Source of the DNA: Amphimedon queenslandica
Taxonomy: Eukaryota; Porifera; Demospongiae; Haplosclerida; Niphatidae
Reading direction: 5' to 3'
DNA length: 30,320 nt
NCBI RefSeq assembly: GCF_000090795.2
Contig: NW_003546324.1
Span: forward strand, 129,808 to 160,127
Part shown: positions 9,145-19,133 of the stretch, in pieces
Position numbering within the stretch: position 1 is the first letter of the stretch
How the letters are laid out: the number at the start of each line of letters is the position of its first letter
Notes under the pieces: generated by a model
Told to the model about the DNA's origin: nothing
What the model saw: only the letters and a program-made list of their open reading frames with translations
The model's database searches: none
Made by a program: the position numbers and the translations under genes

Positions 9145-11305
9145 TCAACTGATTAATTGTTTTAACAAGAGAAATAGCACAATTTCTAATAGATAACATA
9201 AATAAAGAGATAAATACCAACTTATAAATGACAAATTACAATGAACATGCAGTTTTACACAGGAGAGAGAGGAGAGTTTGATAGAAGAAGGGAGAGAGTT
9301 CCAGAGTTTTATTGCACAAGGGAAGAAGAGTGGCAAAGAGAGAAAGATTTACAAAAAATAAGTGACGCGTTGCCTTTATTGTTGGAGCAGAGTGAATAGG
9401 TTGAGGGAGGAGCAAGGATTAGGGAGTGGTATGGACAAAAAGTCAAGTTCTCCTTAAATTGAATAGAGAGATCATCTTGGACATGGTTCTGCAGTGGCTA
9501 AGGTTAAACTGAGATAAAAGTTTGTGGTAGGATGAAGACCAAGATTTGGCGGCTAAACAAAGGGCGAAGTGTTGAACTGACTCAATAGAGGAAGCTATAG
9601 AAGGTGAGGAAGGGTCCCAGACAATAGAGGCATATTCTAGGATGGGATGAACTATGGTGGTGTATAGTCTGTTAAATATGGATGAGGAAGAATAGTGGTA
9701 AAAGTTCCTAAATAAAGACCAAGGACTTTTCTAGCCTTCTTTACGACCGTGTAAATGTATAGGTTCCAGTGGTATAAAGTAGTCTTGGATATTTAAAAGT
9801 AAAGACTCTTTCAACTGGGCTTGAGTTTAGTTGAAGAGGGGGAAGATAATCAAATGCAGGTTGGTGTTTGTGGCATAAAGTAGATTTTGAAATCTTGAGA
9901 GAGATCAGAGAGTTATGTCATTTATAAAAATAATGAAGAGTAGAGGTCCTAGAATAGAGCCTTGTGGGACTCTGGAAGTGACTGGTAGAGAAGAAGTGTG
10001 AGAGTGGCCAACGGGAACAAATTGTAGATGATTACAGAGATAGGAGCCTAGCTATTGGAGGATTGGGGGCAGCTTATTTAGAAGACAGGTGTGACTAACT
10101 GCCTTGTGGATGTCCAAGAATAGACCACCTGATCGGATTGAGTGATCTGGAGAAAATAGAATACGATGACAGACAGACACTAGAGCAGAAGTTGAACACT
10201 GGGTAAGAAAACCAAATTGAGAGTCCAAAAAGAAATTCTGAGAAGACAGATGATTAAGGAGACAAATGAGATGTCCTTTTCTAGAAACATAGAGACAAAG
10301 ACAGAAGGGAAACACGACGATTGTCACGGGGGAGGTGGAGGGAGGACTTGTTTGTCGAATAGAAACTATTACAGACAGTTTCCACAGGTCAGGGAATAAG
10401 CAAGTGGAAATAGATGTGTTAAAAATGTGTTGTAGAGCAGGAGCAATAAAGGGAGCTGTTCATTTGAGAAGTAGAGAAGGGATTTTATCAGGGTCACCAG
10501 ACATACAAGATGGTGGAGGTCTGAGATAAGTTGAAGAATATCTTCTTTGGAGCAGAGTAGTTCTGGGGGACAGGAATCAGGAGAGAAGCAATATGAATGA
10601 GTTGGAATTGGGGAGGATAGAGAGCTAGTAAAGAAGCTGCTAAAAGTGTTGTTGATTAGGTTAGCTTTGTCAATGTTAGAGGTAACCTGAGAGGATTGAG
10701 AAACGAGTTGTGGGATTGGATTAGTAGATTTATGGAGAGAACTAACAAAAGACCAGAATTGGCGGCATGAAGAAAAAATTGAGTGGAAAAAGTTAGCATT
10801 AGAGCGTCTAACCTCAGCAGAAATTTTATTTCTTAGTCGACGGTATTCTGGCAATAGGTGAGATGAGTTGTGTTTGGAGATTTTGTGATAAAGACAACAA
10901 CAATGAGCAATCTTATTAAGCAGAGGTCAGGGAAGCCAGGGAGGTGAAGGGTGTAATGAATGAAACTTATAGGGAGTAAAACGTTGGACTGTTTTCATGA
11001 AGAGATTGAGAAAGATTGACCAGGAGAAGTTTAGATTGTCAGAAAGAAAATCATTCCAATTATGGAAGCAAGTACTAAGTTGATTGAGTCGAAGTCAGTT
11101 TTGTGATAGAGCCAAATTTTCTTCTTTGAGATTAATGAAGTAGATGGAGGAGAGTGAAAGGACGGACAAGGAGGAGTGATTGCTGAAAGAATAGATAAGT
11201 GATCTGAGGATCCTATTGGAGGTAAGTACGAGACAACAGAAGAGAAGGAAGGAGGAACAAATACCAGGTCGATAATTGAAGGAGAACCAGAGTGAAAGAA
11301 GTGAT
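9145..11305 (-). pseudogene. Non-LTR retrotransposon ORF2 (AP endonuclease tail + reverse transcriptase), 5'-truncated
   Basis: Reading the minus strand from 11305, SIIDLVFVPPSF then SDHLSILSAI is the end of an AP-type endonuclease ('s.iDlvf... SDH..i'). The linker to RT follows (YRRLRNKISAEVRRSNANFF, 10850-10790). RT motifs come next: QFGFLTQCSTSALVSV, GLFLDIHKAV (about 10130), and VPQGSILGPLLFIIFINDI (9970-9915). The catalytic YADD box has become YATN (about 9875), which alone would kill polymerase activity. The typical C-terminus FPCAIKLWNSLPSSI lies at 9325-9280. There are several frameshifts and stops. The clade is Jockey/CR1/L2-like by architecture; I do not name it further. 5' truncation at the endonuclease is the usual outcome of incomplete target-primed reverse transcription. 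Confidence 0.87.
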
Positions 11306-11483
11306 TTTAATTAAGTATTTTTTACATGTAATTTTTCAGGTCTTTGATATATACTTTGGTTGTGTGCTTTTGTCTTTGTTTTTAATCTTTTTTTCTGTAT
11401 ATTGTAATATTTTAACACAACCAAAAAGGTCAAAATTACAATAAAACTACATTAGAATATAGACCAAATATTAGTAATACTAA
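11306..11483. other. AT-rich spacer
   Basis: Lies between the truncated 5' end of the minus-strand LINE and the Harbinger-like MITE. Nothing recognised. Confidence 0.5.
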
Positions 11484-11633
11484 AGGCCAATTCACAATTC
11501 ACAATTACGTAAGTAAGGCTATACGTTAAGACAGGAAGTGCTGTATAAACCAATGGCAGCCGTTTATGTAAGGTAAAGATAGAAATTAATGTATAGCCTT
11601 ACCTTACTTTTAATGTGCAGTGTAATTCGGCCT
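11484..11633. repeat. Harbinger-like MITE, 150 bp
   Basis: The left end AGGCCAATTCACAATTCACA is matched by the inverse of the right end (AGGCCGAATTACACTGCACA). An inner pair also matches: AAGTAAGGCTATAC against GTATAGCCTTACCTTACTT. TAA flanks both ends (11481-11483 and 11634-11636). A TWA target duplication together with GGCC-type ends is the PIF/Harbinger signature. There is no coding content. Confidence 0.72.
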
Positions 11634-11889
11634 TAAAACAGTGTTACTGCAAAGCATAGCTCCAAAACAGACTGCCAAGCCTGCATAATTACAGAGAAAA
11701 TAAACAATGGATGAAGGAAGGAAGATTAAAATAGAGTTAGTACAGAAGAGAGATAATAAAATAAAATAAATTAGAGTTAAGAATAAAAAAACAATAAGGT
11801 ACTAAATAATTAATTATAATAATTAACTTACTTTGATAATCATTAGAACAATAATAATAATAATAATAATAACAATAATTTGTAATGCC
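11634..11889. other. AT-rich spacer with (AAT)n microsatellite
   Basis: Very AT-rich. Contains an interrupted (AAT)n tract at 11849-11878 just before the next retroelement starts. Nothing else seen. Confidence 0.6.
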
Positions 11890-13912
11890 TCAAGTTAAGC
11901 TCCATCTTACCCCTATCAGCTGGGTGTGAGCTCTACTAATGGCTCCAAGGCTCTGATACACTCTCTGAAAATCATTCAGGCTGATTCTACTATCCTATCG
12001 GACTCAAAGCTTTGCCTTCAGTTAGATTTCTCCAATGCTTTTAATAGCTTTAACAGAGAAATTATGTTTCAGGATGTCAGGTCCTCAATTCCATCTCTTT
12101 CTTCTTGGCTTGAGTTCCACTACTCCACCCAGTCACATCTCCTTTTTGGTCCTCACACCATTCTTAGTTGCTGTGGGGTTAAACAGGGGGATCCTTTAGG
12201 TCCAGTGGCTTATTCTCTGCTTCTCCATCCTTTTGTCCAGAGAATTGCCAATCAAGTCCTGTCCTTCCCCTGAATGGGTGGTATTTGGATGATGGAATTC
12301 TCTGTGATTCATCAAACGACTTTGCTCAGCTCTGGCCATCATTGAAGAGGAGGGCCCTAGTCGTGGTCTCTTCCTCAACCACTCTAAATGCCTTGCCTTC
12401 TTTCCTGATAGCTCCTCTCCTCACTCTCACATTTGTGATGACATGCCGTCTTCTTTGGAGGATTTCATTCTCACCGGATTTTTTTCAGCCAAGCTTAAGG
12501 ATAGAGTAGATAAGATCAGGAATTATGTTTCCCTTCTCCTTCAGCAGGAAGTGCCCACTCTGAGTTAACAATCCGGCATGCATGCCTCAATCTCCCCAGG
12601 TTTTGCTTAGTCTCGCAAGCCAGACCATTCCCCAGCCTACAATTGTTGGGGTTCCCCACTCCAATGACTGTAGGCTGGGGAATGGTCTGGCTAGCGAGAC
12701 TAAGTTTAGCAGTGTTCTTCGTACTACTCCTCCAGAGTTGCTTCTTTCTCTTACCAAAGATTTTGATGATCTCCTATTTTGCTCACTTTCCAATCTATAG
12801 TTGGAGGGTCTGTTTCTGAATGGTCTCACCTCAAAGACTCTCTCCCTGTTTGATTAGGAGGTCTTGGTCTCAGGCAAGCAGGTCATTATACTTCTTCCAT
12901 AATTTTAGTTAGGTTCATGCTTCTAGTGATCTCATCAAGTCACTTACCAGTCTCTCTGTCCCTCAGTTTTATGTCTCTTCCTCTTTCACAATACTTTGTT
13001 CTATGTCAGACCTTCTCCATTATTGACTCTTTTGAGGGTTTTCATCTTGCCATAAATCAATTCTTTGTCGCATGCCATTAACTCAACAAACTTCTCTCTT
13101 CTGCTGCTGGGTCTCGTTTCTGTGCCCTCTCTCTTTCATCTAGCATCTCTCATGCAGGAAATTGGCTCCTTGCCTTACCTTCCCCCAGGTTAGGGTTACA
13201 TTTTCTTGACCTAGAGTTTAGGACTTGTCTGTGTTATTCGCTAGGCATCCCTCTCTTTAGGTTTGACATTGTCCTCTCTGCACTAGAGCCTGTGATCCCC
13301 TTGGAGACCATTTGGTGGCATGTGGTGGGAACGGGGACAGGATACTCAGGCACAACTTGCTTAGGGACGTTACATTTACCGCTGCACAAGCTGCAGCTTC
13401 GTCTCTCGTAGGGAGATCCCCTCAATTGTGCCTGGGTCCTGTTCTCATCCTGCTGACCTTTGCCTGCCTTATTGATCTCAAAGCAAAACAGCAGCCAAGG
13501 ATGTAACTGTCATTTCCTTTCTTCAGCCTCAGAGTGTCTACCAAGCTGCTATCTTTCAAGGTTGGGGGTCTCCTTTTGCCTCTTGCTGTGGAGGTGTGCG
13601 TGGCTGGAGTCTCAGTGCCAAGTCTACTATCAAGACCATTGGGCATCATTTGGCTTCTTGACCAAGTACTGCTCCTGGGATGGTTACTCAGCACCTCTTC
13701 AAGAACCTTTCTGTAGTGCTTTGGCAAGCCAACGGACAAATGTGGCTGTGCAGGTCACCTATACTCCCCCTGAGGTGGATGGGTCTCTTCAATTGTCTTT
13801 TTTCTGTTTTGTGGCTTTTCTTTTTGTTTTTGTTTTCCATCAGGCTCTCTCTTTTTTTTCTTCAAATTTCTCTACTGTGATCCTGTTCGATTCTCCTTTC
13901 TCATTGTTTTAT
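11890..13912 (+). pseudogene. Non-LTR retrotransposon polyprotein: RT, zinc finger, C-terminal nuclease-like domain
   Basis: The RT starts mid-domain (YQLGVSSTNGSKALIHSLK) and continues with LQLDFSNAFNSFNRE (catalytic Asp, about 12022), GVKQGDPLGPVAYSLLLHP (12178-12234) and, after a frameshift, WYLDDG (about 12278), the YxDD box. The thumb region runs to a MITE insertion at 12607 and resumes as LRTTPPELLLSLTKDFDDL. A C-terminal zinc finger CPLC...DHLVACGGNGD then ILRHNLLRD lies at 13270-13365. After further frameshifts come DVTVISFLQPQSVYQAAIF (about 13507) and SLSAKSTIKTIGHHL. RT followed by a CxxC..HxxxC finger and a 'DVT' segment fits elements with a C-terminal restriction-like endonuclease; I infer that class without naming the clade. 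It ends in (TAA)n. The 5' end is truncated. Confidence 0.82.
12607..12703. repeat. 97-bp palindromic MITE inserted in the retroelement
   Basis: The two 35-bp arms match at 34 of 35 positions (TTAGTCTCGCAAGCCAGACC ... CCAGCCTACA and its inverse). They surround a short loop that itself contains an imperfect repeat. GTTTTGC (12600-12606) and GTTTAGC (12704-12710) flank it, a probable 7-bp target duplication with one mismatch. It interrupts the RT thumb coding region, so it is younger than the retroelement. Its terminal TAGTCTCG is shared with the helicase transposon at 16999. Confidence 0.88.
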
Positions 13913-13913
13913 A

Positions 13914-13939
13914 GTAATAATAATAATAATAATAATAAT
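13914..13939. repeat. (TAA)n microsatellite, likely retroelement 3' tail
   Basis: About eight TAA units directly after the last coding remnant and a T-rich 3' UTR. A simple-repeat 3' tail is common in several non-LTR clades. Confidence 0.85.
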
Positions 13940-13945
13940 GTACAT

Positions 13946-14962
13946 AATAGTTATAGCACAGTAAAGAGTGCTGTATGGCTGTCGAGACTCCACCCCAAGT
14001 GCCGTTATCAGCCATACAGCACTCTTTACTGTGCTATAATTAATTTATGGGATATAGTGGGTGCATCAAAGGCATCCGCCAAATGCACTCCTAGAGAAGT
14101 TTTCTTGAGTCTTTAAGGTTGAGACAAAGCCAGCACAAACATTTAAAAGCTCGCAAGGCAATTTTCTTTGCCACATAACACAGACTTGGCTGCCCAACGA
14201 TCAATACAAGAATATCTTTGGGCACTGAAAGACAGCAAAATGCCAACAATGGTCGTAAAGGAGTGTTGTGAGTCTGTTCCGCAATAGGTAGGGCAGTTTC
14301 ACTTCTTCTCTAGTCACAATGAACTTCTCACCCAGTACTGCTAGCCATTGTAAAGCCAACCAACCAACACTAACTTCCGGTGCTGTACTAGTGCTGTATG
14401 CAATATAACAGAACAGGCAGTGCCTTTGATGCACCCATGTAGTATACTATAAATAATAGTTATAGCACAGTAGAGAGTGCTGTATGGCTGTTGAGACTCC
14501 ACCCAAAGTGCCGTTATTAGACATACAGCACTCTTACTGTGCTATAATTAATTTATGGGATATAGTTGGTGCATCAAAGGCGTCCGCCAAATGCACTCCT
14601 AGAGAAGTTTTCTCGAGTCTTTAAGGTTGAGACAAAGCCAGCACAAACATTTAAAAGCTCACAAGGCAATTTTTTGCCACATAACATGGACTTGGCTGCC
14701 CGACGATCAATACAAAAACATCTCTAGGCACTGAAAGACAGCAAAATGCCAACAATGATCGTAAAGGAGTGTTGTGAGTCTGTTCCGCAATAGGTAGGGC
14801 AGTTTCATTTCTTCTCTGGTCACAAAGAACGTCTCACACCCAGTACTGCTAGCCATTGTGAAGCCAACCCACCGATACTAACTTCTGGTGCTGTACTAGT
14901 GCTGTATGCAATATAACAGAACAGGCGGTGCCTTTGATGTGCCCACGTAGTACACTATAAAT
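13946..14962. repeat. Tandem duplication of a 509-bp non-coding repeat unit
   Basis: Unit 1 (13946-14454) and unit 2 (14455-14962) align end to end at an offset of 509 bp with scattered substitutions and a few short indels (I estimate over 90% identity). Each unit begins with a hairpin (see 13951-14039) and continues into a segment whose own ends are inverted: GGGTGCATCAAAGGCA near 14060 against TGCCTTTGATGCACCC near 14420. So each unit looks like two inverted-repeat elements joined. There is no coding capacity. The left unit abuts the (TAA)n tail of the retroelement. Confidence 0.88.
13951..14039. repeat. Hairpin with 31-bp perfect arms
   Basis: TTATAGCACAGTAAAGAGTG and the next 11 bases are exactly complementary to 14009-14039; the loop is 27 bases. 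The equivalent in unit 2 (about 14460-14547) is imperfect: it carries GTAGAGAG against CTCTTAC and TTAGACAT in place of TCAGCCAT. The perfect pairing in one copy and decay in the other is consistent with a young hairpin MITE at the head of each unit. Confidence 0.85.
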
Positions 14963-16222
14963 GACAATAATGTGACTGGACTTAGACTGCTTGGAGGGGT
15001 GATCGGCTATGAAGAAAGGCAGTTAGAGTTTATAAAGGGCTGTGTCTGACTGGTCGGCTTTAATTGATAGGCTAACAGTGATAGCTAAGGAACAACTCCA
15101 GGTGGCCTACTCTGCTCTGACAAGATCAATTCAGAATAAATGGACCTATATTCAGTGTCAAGTATCAGACGCTGGCAATTTGTTTGATGAGCTGGAAAGT
15201 AAACTAGCTACTGAATTGATGCCAACTTTGTTTGGATGCGAAGTTTCTACTAATGAAAGAATTATCTGTTTCCTACCCACACGTCTAGGAGGTCTTAATA
15301 TCTAGAACCCTACTATGACTGAAGATTTTCATTACCAACTATCAAGGAGGTCTACTAAGTCTTTGATCAAATCACTGAAGCGTCAGAAAGACTTTGTTTA
15401 TGATATCCACATAGATAATCTCATTTCAGCTCATGACAAACTATTTAAAATTAAAGATCAGAGGCTTGAGGAGACCTTCACTGCCACTATAAAAGGACTC
15501 GATAAGATGCAACAGAGAGCGATAAAGCGAGCAAAGGATTCTAAAATATCTCTCTGGCTCAATGGGGTACCTATCTCTTAACATCAGTATGATTTCTCTG
15601 CACAAGAGTTTCGTGATGCTCTTGCTATTTGGTATTGGAAGCCCTTACTCAATATTCCAGCTCATTGTGATGGATGTGACTCTCCATTTGATTTATCTCA
15701 AGCTCTCATGCCATAAGGGAGGCCTAGTTGTTCAGCGTCACAATGACATCTGTGGCACTTTTGGTGATCTTGCCTCTCTCGTTTGGGGGCATGTTTCTCG
15801 GGAACCAGTTATTCGTAAGATGAGTGCTGATTCTCCTACTCAAATTGCTGATCTAGCTGTTAGAGGAGCTTGGACACCACAGACAGAGGCGTTGTTTGAT
15901 ATTAGGTGGTAGACACTGACACCCAGTCATATTTGCCTAAGAGTCCTCCTGATGTGCTCGTTCAGGCTGAGAGGGAGAAAAAGGCTAAGTACCAGTCGGC
16001 TTGTGAAGAACGAAGAGCTATATTCACACCCTTATGTATTTCTGTGGATGGTCTCATGGGCAAGAAGCTACATGATTTGTGAAGAGAATTGGAGACGGAC
16101 TGTCAATGAAATAGAATAAACCTTATAGTGAAGTGGTATGCTGGGTAAGAACTAGACTGTCATTTGCTATTGTTAGAGCATCCATATTATACCTACGTGG
16201 AGCTCGTTCCAAGTGGTGATCC
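14963..16222 (+). pseudogene. 3' half of a retroelement polyprotein (post-RT region, zinc finger, nuclease-like domain)
   Basis: Reading through stops: RLLGGVIGYEERQLEFIKG, WSALIDRLTVIAKEQLQVAY, then SIQNKWTYIQCQV and RIICFLPTRLGGLNI (15042-15305). After a TAG it continues as NPTMTEDFHYQLSR (15306-15581), where two further stops break it. Another frame gives EFRDALAIWYWKPL then HCDGCDSPFDLSQAL. VVQRHNDICGTFGDLASLVW (about 15728-15787) is the conserved RHN..Rd motif. LAVRGAWTPQTEALFDIRW (15855-15911) matches the 'GfW....aFfDvrV' nuclease-like motif, followed by QAEREKKAKY and IFTPLCISVDGLMGK. RTRLSFAIVRASILYLRGAR (about 16149-16208) closes it. This layout is common in large retroelements of cnidarians and sponges; I recall it but do not know the formal clade. 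The RT core itself is missing. Confidence 0.75.
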
Positions 16223-16397
16223 ATTAATACACCTAATGGAGCCACACTTGACTATATGCTATGTTAATTACATTATTATTATTTAGATTACTTTTCACTT
16301 CTATCTTTTTCTTTTCTTCTTGACTCATTTTTTATTCCATCATCTGTCCTGCTCTAACATAACCTAATTTCTTCTAACCTGTCCTTATTTTTATAAT

Positions 16398-16405
16398 AAT
16401 TATTA

Positions 16406-16447
<42 letters not shown>
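16398..16447. repeat. (ATT)n microsatellite
   Basis: About 16 ATT units, first two interrupted. It lies about 180 bp after the last coding remnant of the 14963-16222 element and may be its 3' tail, parallel to the (TAA)n at 13914. Confidence 0.85.
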
Positions 16448-16449
<2 letters not shown>

Positions 16450-16689
16450 ACTAATAATAAGCCACAATAGATACTATAATAAAAGTAATAGCCATGTTGG
16501 TTGTGACCACTTACTATTTTGTCTACTGTTGAAAATGGCATATGAACGGGAGATGGTGGAGAAACTGAGTTGAGAAATAAAACTGTTTTCTAAAAATCCT
16601 ATCTCAACTGTCTCTAGGTCTGTGGCATATTCACAGAAAAAGATATATAATACTAAAGAGACATAGGTTTCCTTCCTTTACTTCCTTTC

Positions 16690-16866
16690 CATTGCAATTG
16701 TTAAGATGACCATAATTATTATTGGGGATGGTTAGTTCCAGTAGACAAATATAACTACCATCAATGATCACGATGTCAGGTCTAGCTGGTGTGACTATAA
16801 TAGTTAAGGGAATGGAGGCTGGAGGGGTATATGAGGCTCAGACTTTATTGAGGTCAGCGAATATCA
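16690..16866 (-). pseudogene. Nuclease-domain fragment of another retroelement
   Basis: On the minus strand: PPASIPLTIIVTPARPDIV, then IIDGSYICLLELTIPNNNYG. The pattern '..rPDivi.d...i.llELTip' is the PD...(D/E)xT core of a restriction-like (PD-(D/E)XK) domain found at the end of some retroelement polyproteins. Only this domain survives and a stop lies just upstream. It is opposite in strand to, and different from, the 14963-16222 element. Confidence 0.6.
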
Positions 16867-16998
16867 CAATTGACTCATCAAGGTTATTCTTCAACAGATT
16901 GTATAATCTTTTAAGCTAGAACAGTATTGTTATGTTTTACTAATTTGTGTAATTAATTATTCTTTTAGTTTAGTAGCTATTATAGTTAATACCTGGGC

Positions 16999-17055
16999 TA
17001 GTCTCGTCGCCCCACTCCTTCGCTTTTTGAGGAACGGTCTGGGGACACTCAAGGC
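16999..17055 (+). repeat. Left terminal inverted repeat of the helicase transposon
   Basis: Pairs with 20575-20631 at 52 of 57 positions. Contains CCTTCGCTTTTTG and GGTCTGGGGA blocks. Its first eight bases TAGTCTCG are also the ends of the MITE at 12607. Confidence 0.93.
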
Positions 17056-17227
17056 AGCTCTGTTGCAGACTGGAATGTAATTAGCTGACCTAGTTGGCTT
17101 GAGTCACATGACCAGATAATACTCATATTACTCACATGATATTAATTTTAATGAGTTGATTAAAATTAGTCCACGTTTTTGCACGTGTACGCTTCTACCT
17201 TTCCTTCTTCTTTCTTCTTCTCCTTGA

Positions 17228-19012
17228 ATGTCTGTTGAAGGAATACATAACTGTTTCCTGTGTAATAATGAGACACAGCTTCAGAAGCAGATTTACTTAA
17301 GAAATTTAACGGAGGAACCTCTGATATTTTTGAAAAATCTACTGCTTCAACAACATTCAGAAGAGGAAGTACTGAAGTGTCTTCAGGAGCAGATTATTTT
17401 GTGTAAGGGAGCTTGTCTAGCATCATTAAGGAAGCTATCAAAGTTGAAGTAGGAATTAATGGTCTTAGAAAATAAAATTGTTAACAAGCTGTGTCTGAGG
17501 TTTGAAACTGAGAGAAATGAAGATCCACCACCGATGAGAATGAGAAATGAACTGAGTACTCCAGAAAAAGATACACTATCTCATACAATAGCTGAAGGAA
17601 CTCCTTGTGTTTCTGTGAGTAAGGAAATTATTTTCTAATGCAATTACAGTAGTTTCATATGATTATTATTTTTGTTTCTTATTGTTAACCATATAGGTAC
17701 TCAATAAGAAAGGAAAGGAGCATCGAGTTTATCGAGTAACAAGGTCACTACGTTGCTTAGCAAAGAGTGTTGGTCGAGGTAGTAGAAAGTCTGCCGTTAA
17801 TCAGATGTTCAAGGATGCCAGTATGAGAAAAGTTATAGTGGAAAGAGTAGGAGCATTACTGAAAAGAGAGCTTTGTTTCACATGTACACGTGATGCCAAC
17901 TCAATGTTTGGAAATAAGTCTTTGGAAAATCTGCAAGATTTTGACTGGTTACAGCTAGCAAATGATATGAAACGGACTCTGCCAACATTATATAGAATAT
18001 TGAATATAAGCATGGGATCACAATCAGAAATAACGATAGCATTTATTGGAGGCGTCTTGCTGAAGCAATTTAATGAAAAGATGTCATTTTTGCAGTGTGT
18101 GATGTCAGCATTACTTTATTCGAGTCACTGTTCCAAACAGGTAATTACATCAACAATACAAATATAATTCATTTTTCATTGGTAGCTTTACAAAAGACTA
18201 CACAAGATCGGGGTATGCATGTCACATAAAAGCACTATCTGATACATAGATGCTCTAGGAACTGATTTTGATGGACCAGTTAAGAAATGGTGCCAAGACA
18301 TCAGTGAAGTTTATTTTAACATATGGTGGAAATCAATAACTTTGTGTGACATGTATGACTTATATAATTCATAGGATAGAGAAATTGTACTGAATGAAAC
18401 CTCGATAGCAGATATCTTTGATACAGATGATATCTCAGACAATTCAAACAATGATAAGGAAAGTTTTTGTTCTTCGTCATCTTCTCTTCCTCCATTTTCT
18501 CCAATACTTTCTGACATGAGTTCTGATTCATCAATCAATTCTAAACAAGAGGTGAAAATCTAATTTTAGTTTAATTCTGATTTTATTTTATATATGTATA
18601 TATATAGTCGGAACCAGAGCCTGTTAATGAGAGTTCATGACCAGAACAGATATCACACCCACCTTGACACCCAAATTTGTGTCTTATCCATCATTCAAGA
18701 TTGTTGGTGACAAGGGAATAAACATCTGAAAGTCACACTCAGTCACTGCATTACTTCCATAGTTATGCAGTTAAGGAAAGAACAGACGTTAGTAATATAG
18801 ATGATTCTCCATGTCTGCCAATTTTAGAAGACATTAATGATCTTGTGAACTCAGTACTGGATGAGTTACGTAAAATTAATGTATTCGACAAAATACCAAA
18901 ATAAAAGCACAGCGAATTTAAAGGCTTCCAGTGCAATGTAGCAGGAAAAATTAAACAGGATGAATTGAAATCTTTGCTTAATGATCAGCTATTTAAACTC
19001 GTTAATCGTTAA
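17228..19012 (+). pseudogene. DUF6589-like protein gene, 5 exons, C-terminally truncated (putative transposase)
   Basis: Exons 17228-17614, 17697-18140, 18186-18308, 18375-18551 and 18608 onward are joined by GT-AG introns of 82, 45, 66 and 56 bp, all phase 0. The N-terminus has a CFLCN Cys pair and a Leu-rich helical stretch. Exon 2 includes CFTCTRDANSMFG and LANDMKRTLPTLYRIL. Exon 3 reads LYKRLHKIGVCMSHKSTI. Exon 4 is Ser/Asp-rich. The last exon has FKIVGDKGINI and then, in another frame, SLHYFHSYAVKERTDVSNID. From memory, 'kivGDNiDk.v......slHyFH.yAvkdRvd' marks the metazoan DUF6589 family, whose C-terminal half ('FGGDQLT' region) is absent here. Damage: in-frame TAG (17450, CAG-like), TGA (18240, CGA-like), TGA at 18638, and frameshifts in exon 5. 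Its place beside a TIR makes it the likely transposase; that role is inference. Confidence 0.75.
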
Positions 19013-19133
19013 GTGCACAATGCACACCACCTACTCTGTTGATTCTCTATTTCAGCAATTCTTATTTATTGATCACGCATTATTTAGTAATCATAATTAT
19101 TCAAATTTTAATTATAACACATTACAAAATAAT

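Noticed and set aside
10217..10529. Plus-strand open frames over the LINE
   Set aside because: Shadows of the minus-strand RT coding region; no independent motifs.
12587..12829. Minus-strand 80-codon open frame
   Set aside because: Created by the palindromic MITE inside the plus-strand retroelement.
13460..14116. A 218-codon open frame as a gene
   Set aside because: It runs from the wrong frame of the retroelement C-terminus through the (TAA)n tail (poly-Asn) into the hairpin repeat; it is an open-frame artefact.
13946..14962. CRISPR-like or tRNA/rRNA structure for the hairpin repeats
   Set aside because: Only two 509-bp units, no short spaced repeats and no conserved RNA gene motifs; the genome is eukaryotic.
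18311..18538. Minus-strand open frames over the Ser/Asp-rich exon
   Set aside because: Antisense shadow of exon 4 of the DUF6589-like gene.
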